Shown piece by piece: positions 60,257 through 64,000 of a stretch of DNA of 64,000 bases. The position numbers and the translations under genes are program-made. Under the pieces are notes generated by a model that saw nothing but the letters and a program-made list of their open reading frames with translations, was not told where the DNA came from and made no database searches. This stretch comes from Massilia sp. Root351 (GTDB lineage Bacteria; Pseudomonadota; Gammaproteobacteria; Burkholderiales; Burkholderiaceae_D). The DNA is taken from positions 993,859 through 1,057,858 of the forward strand of contig NZ_LMDJ01000001.1 in NCBI RefSeq assembly GCF_001425045.1. The letters run 5' to 3'. Positions within the stretch are counted from its first letter, which is position 1. The number at the start of each line of letters is the position of its first letter.

Positions 60257-60327
60257 GACCAGCCTAGAAAAGTGATACGCAGGTTTTAACGCTGAGTGTG
60301 CTTTCATCTGGATTGGAATACAAGAAG

Positions 60328-60352
60328 ATGGGCAATTGCCCATTTTTTTTTT
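60328..60352 (+). terminator. Leader hairpin with T-tract upstream of rimP
   Basis: ATGGGC-AATT-GCCCAT (60328-60343) is a perfect 16-base palindrome followed by ten T. It looks like an intrinsic terminator inside the rimP leader, downstream of a good promoter, so it may attenuate the operon. No short leader peptide with biased composition was found in the leader. Confidence 0.7.
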
Positions 60353-60380
60353 GGTGAACCGTTTTTAGCGGAGAATTTTT

Positions 60381-62431
<2,051 letters not shown>

Positions 62432-62477
62432 TTTGAGTATCTTTATCATCTCCGCGACACATAGAAAAGAGGACTGA

Positions 62478-64000
62478 ATGGCGAGTAACAACGTAGCCCA
62501 ATTTGCCACCGAACTGAAGATGCCTGCAGATTTGCTGCTGACGCAGCTGCGTTCTGCTGGCGTCGAAAAGAGTTCGACGTCAGATCCATTGTCGAAAGAT
62601 GATAAGGATAAGTTGCTGGAACATCTGCGCCGTACCCACGGTGCAGCTGCGGACACTGAAAAGAAAAAGATCACGCTGACCCGCAAGGAAACCACCGAGA
62701 TCAAGCAGGCTGACGCCACGGGCAAATCCCGCACCATCCAGGTCGCGGTCAAGAAAGTACGCACCTTCGTCCAGCGCGACGAGCCGGCGCCTGTCGCCGC
62801 CCCTGCCGCGCCGGTGGTGGACGCCGCCGAAGTGGCGCGCCGCGAGGAAGACGCACGCAAGCAGGCCGAGCTGATCGCCCGCCAGGAAGCGGAACTGCGT
62901 GAAAAGCAGGAGCGCCTGGCCAAGCTGGAATCGGAGAAGGAAGCCCAGGCCCAGGCCGCCGCTGCCGCCGAAGCCGAAGCGAAGAAAGCGGCCGACGCCG
63001 AAGCCAAGAAAGCCGCCGCTGCCGCCAAGGCCGCCGCCGACAAGCCAGCCGCTGCAGCCGCAGCGCCGGTGGTAGTCGACGCCGCCGCCGAAGCGAAGAA
63101 GGCCGCCGCCGCTGAAGAAGCGAAGAAAGCCGCCGAGCTGGCCAACAAGGAAGCCGCCGAGCGCGCAGCCGCCACCGAGCGCGCACGCAAGGCCGTGGCC
63201 GACGAAGTGGCCCAGATCAAGGCCATGATGAACGCGCCGCGCCGCGCCATCAAAGCCCCTGAACCAACCCCGGCACCGGTCGCCGTCAAGGCCAAGACCG
63301 CCGAAGGCACGCTGCACAAGCCTGCCGACAAGAAGCCGGCCACCGACAAGCCGGGCGATAAAAAGCCTGCCGTCGGCGACAAGAAATCCATCAAGTCGGC
63401 CAATGTCTCGTCGACCTGGCAGGACGACGCCAAGAAGCGCGGCGCCCCTGGCGGCGGCGCAGGCAAAGGCCGTGGCGGCAACACCGGTTCGACCGGCGGC
63501 CGCGACGGCTGGCGCAGCGGTGGCCGCGGCGGCCGCCGTGGCGGTTCGCACGCGGACGACCGCGAGACCAACTTCCAGGCCCCGACCGAAGCCATCGTCA
63601 AAGATGTGCACGTGCCGGAAACCATCACCGTGGCCGAACTGGCGCACAAGATGTCCGTCAAGGCATCCGAGGTTATAAAACAGCTGATGAAGCTGGGCCA
63701 GATGTGCACCATCAACCAGGTGCTGGACCAGGAAACCGCGATGATCCTGGTGGAAGAGATGGGCCACAAAGCCCACCCTGCCGCCGAGGACGATCCGGAA
63801 GCGCTGCTGGCCGACCAGGGTGAGCACGCTCACTTCGAGTCCACCTCGCGCGCACCGGTGGTGACCGTCATGGGTCACGTCGACCACGGCAAGACCTCGC
63901 TGCTGGACTACATCCGCCGCGCCAAGGTGGCGTCGGGCGAAGCCGGCGGCATCACGCAGCACATCGGCGCATACCACGTCGAAACGCCGCGCGGCATCAT
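62478..64000 (+). CDS. infB: Translation initiation factor IF-2 (3' end outside window)
   Basis: The frame starts at the ATG at 62478 behind AGAGGACTGA and is open to the window end, giving the first 507 residues of a protein that should have about 900-950. IF-2 is the GTPase that brings initiator tRNA to the ribosome. An IF2 N-terminal module ([20 protein letters not shown]) is followed by a long Ala/Lys/Glu-rich coiled linker (about 95-260), a Gly/Arg-rich segment (RGGRRGG), a second IF2_N module ([20 protein letters not shown]) and the start of the G domain: G1 GHVDHGKT at 466-473 and [10 protein letters not shown]. Third gene of rimP-nusA-infB. Confidence 0.97.
   Translation, partial: MASNNVAQFATELKMPADLLLTQLRSAGVEKSSTSDPLSKDDKDKLLEHLRRTHGAAADTEKKKITLTRKETTEIKQADATGKSRTIQVAVKKVRTFVQRDEPAPVAAPAAPVVDAAEVARREEDARKQAELIARQEAELREKQERLAKLESEKEAQAQAAAAAEAEAKKAADAEAKKAAAAAKAAADKPAAAAAAPVVVDAAAEAKKAAAAEEAKKAAELANKEAAERAAATERARKAVADEVAQIKAMMNAPRRAIKAPEPTPAPVAVKAKTAEGTLHKPADKKPATDKPGDKKPAVGDKKSIKSANVSSTWQDDAKKRGAPGGGAGKGRGGNTGSTGGRDGWRSGGRGGRRGGSHADDRETNFQAPTEAIVKDVHVPETITVAELAHKMSVKASEVIKQLMKLGQMCTINQVLDQETAMILVEEMGHKAHPAAEDDPEALLADQGEHAHFESTSRAPVVTVMGHVDHGKTSLLDYIRRAKVASGEAGGITQHIGAYHVETPRGI

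Overview
The window is high-GC DNA from a Gram-negative bacterium, most likely an Oxalobacteraceae member (Massilia / Duganella / Janthinobacterium type, Burkholderiales). The indications are the gene families and their order (tkt-gap, yhdP-nitrilase-tldD, scpB-rluB, rimP-nusA-infB), the many large TonB-dependent receptors (TBDRs), and high third-position GC that gives long antisense shadow frames. The taxonomic placement is inference from gene content only. I saw no rRNA, tRNA, CRISPR, transposase or prophage genes.

Layout. 1-8.9 kb: the end of a TBDR, a REC/HD-GYP response regulator with a GAF-histidine kinase, a COG2509-type flavoprotein on the minus strand, and a complete TBDR. 9-12.9 kb: rsmE diverging from tkt-gap. 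13-19.3 kb (minus): a TBDR with an elaborate palindromic 5' region, a secreted single-Cache protein, and glnE. 19.5-26.1 kb (plus): yhdP, a nitrilase-family hydrolase and tldD. 26.1-28.9 kb: another minus-strand TBDR, diverging from aroG. 29.0-30.35 kb: aroG (Phe-type DAHP synthase) preceded by a Phe-rich leader peptide and a terminator. 30.4-35.4 kb: a TetR regulator and an RND efflux adaptor/pump pair, then a bidirectional terminator. 35.4-50.8 kb: five consecutive minus-strand TBDR genes, each with its own promoter and mostly its own terminator. 51.2-54.9 kb: an oligopeptide-type ABC importer (two permeases and one fused double ATPase, no binding protein), diverging from the last receptor. 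54.9-64 kb: DedA-rhodanese fusion, glk, scpB-rluB, and rimP-nusA-infB (infB runs off the end).

Themes. Eight TBDR genes (one partial) take up about 21 kb. Six share a recognisable promoter and leader design: TTGACA, a poor -10, an inverted repeat near the start of transcription, a GGAG-type ribosome site and a conserved first ten codons. They look like an expanded, separately regulated family of outer-membrane importers; the adjacent ABC system may carry some of their cargo across the inner membrane. The most specific regulatory discovery is the complete transcription-attenuation leader in front of aroG: a 22-codon peptide with five Phe codons and one Tyr codon, overlapping mutually exclusive RNA pairings that end in an intrinsic terminator. 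Other regulatory structures include a matching operator pair linking the TetR gene with the efflux promoter, a G15 tract upstream of tetR, nested palindromes at 15.7 and 60.1 kb, and a hairpin leader before the TTG-initiated rimP.

All names rest on reading motifs and family resemblance; no database search was run.
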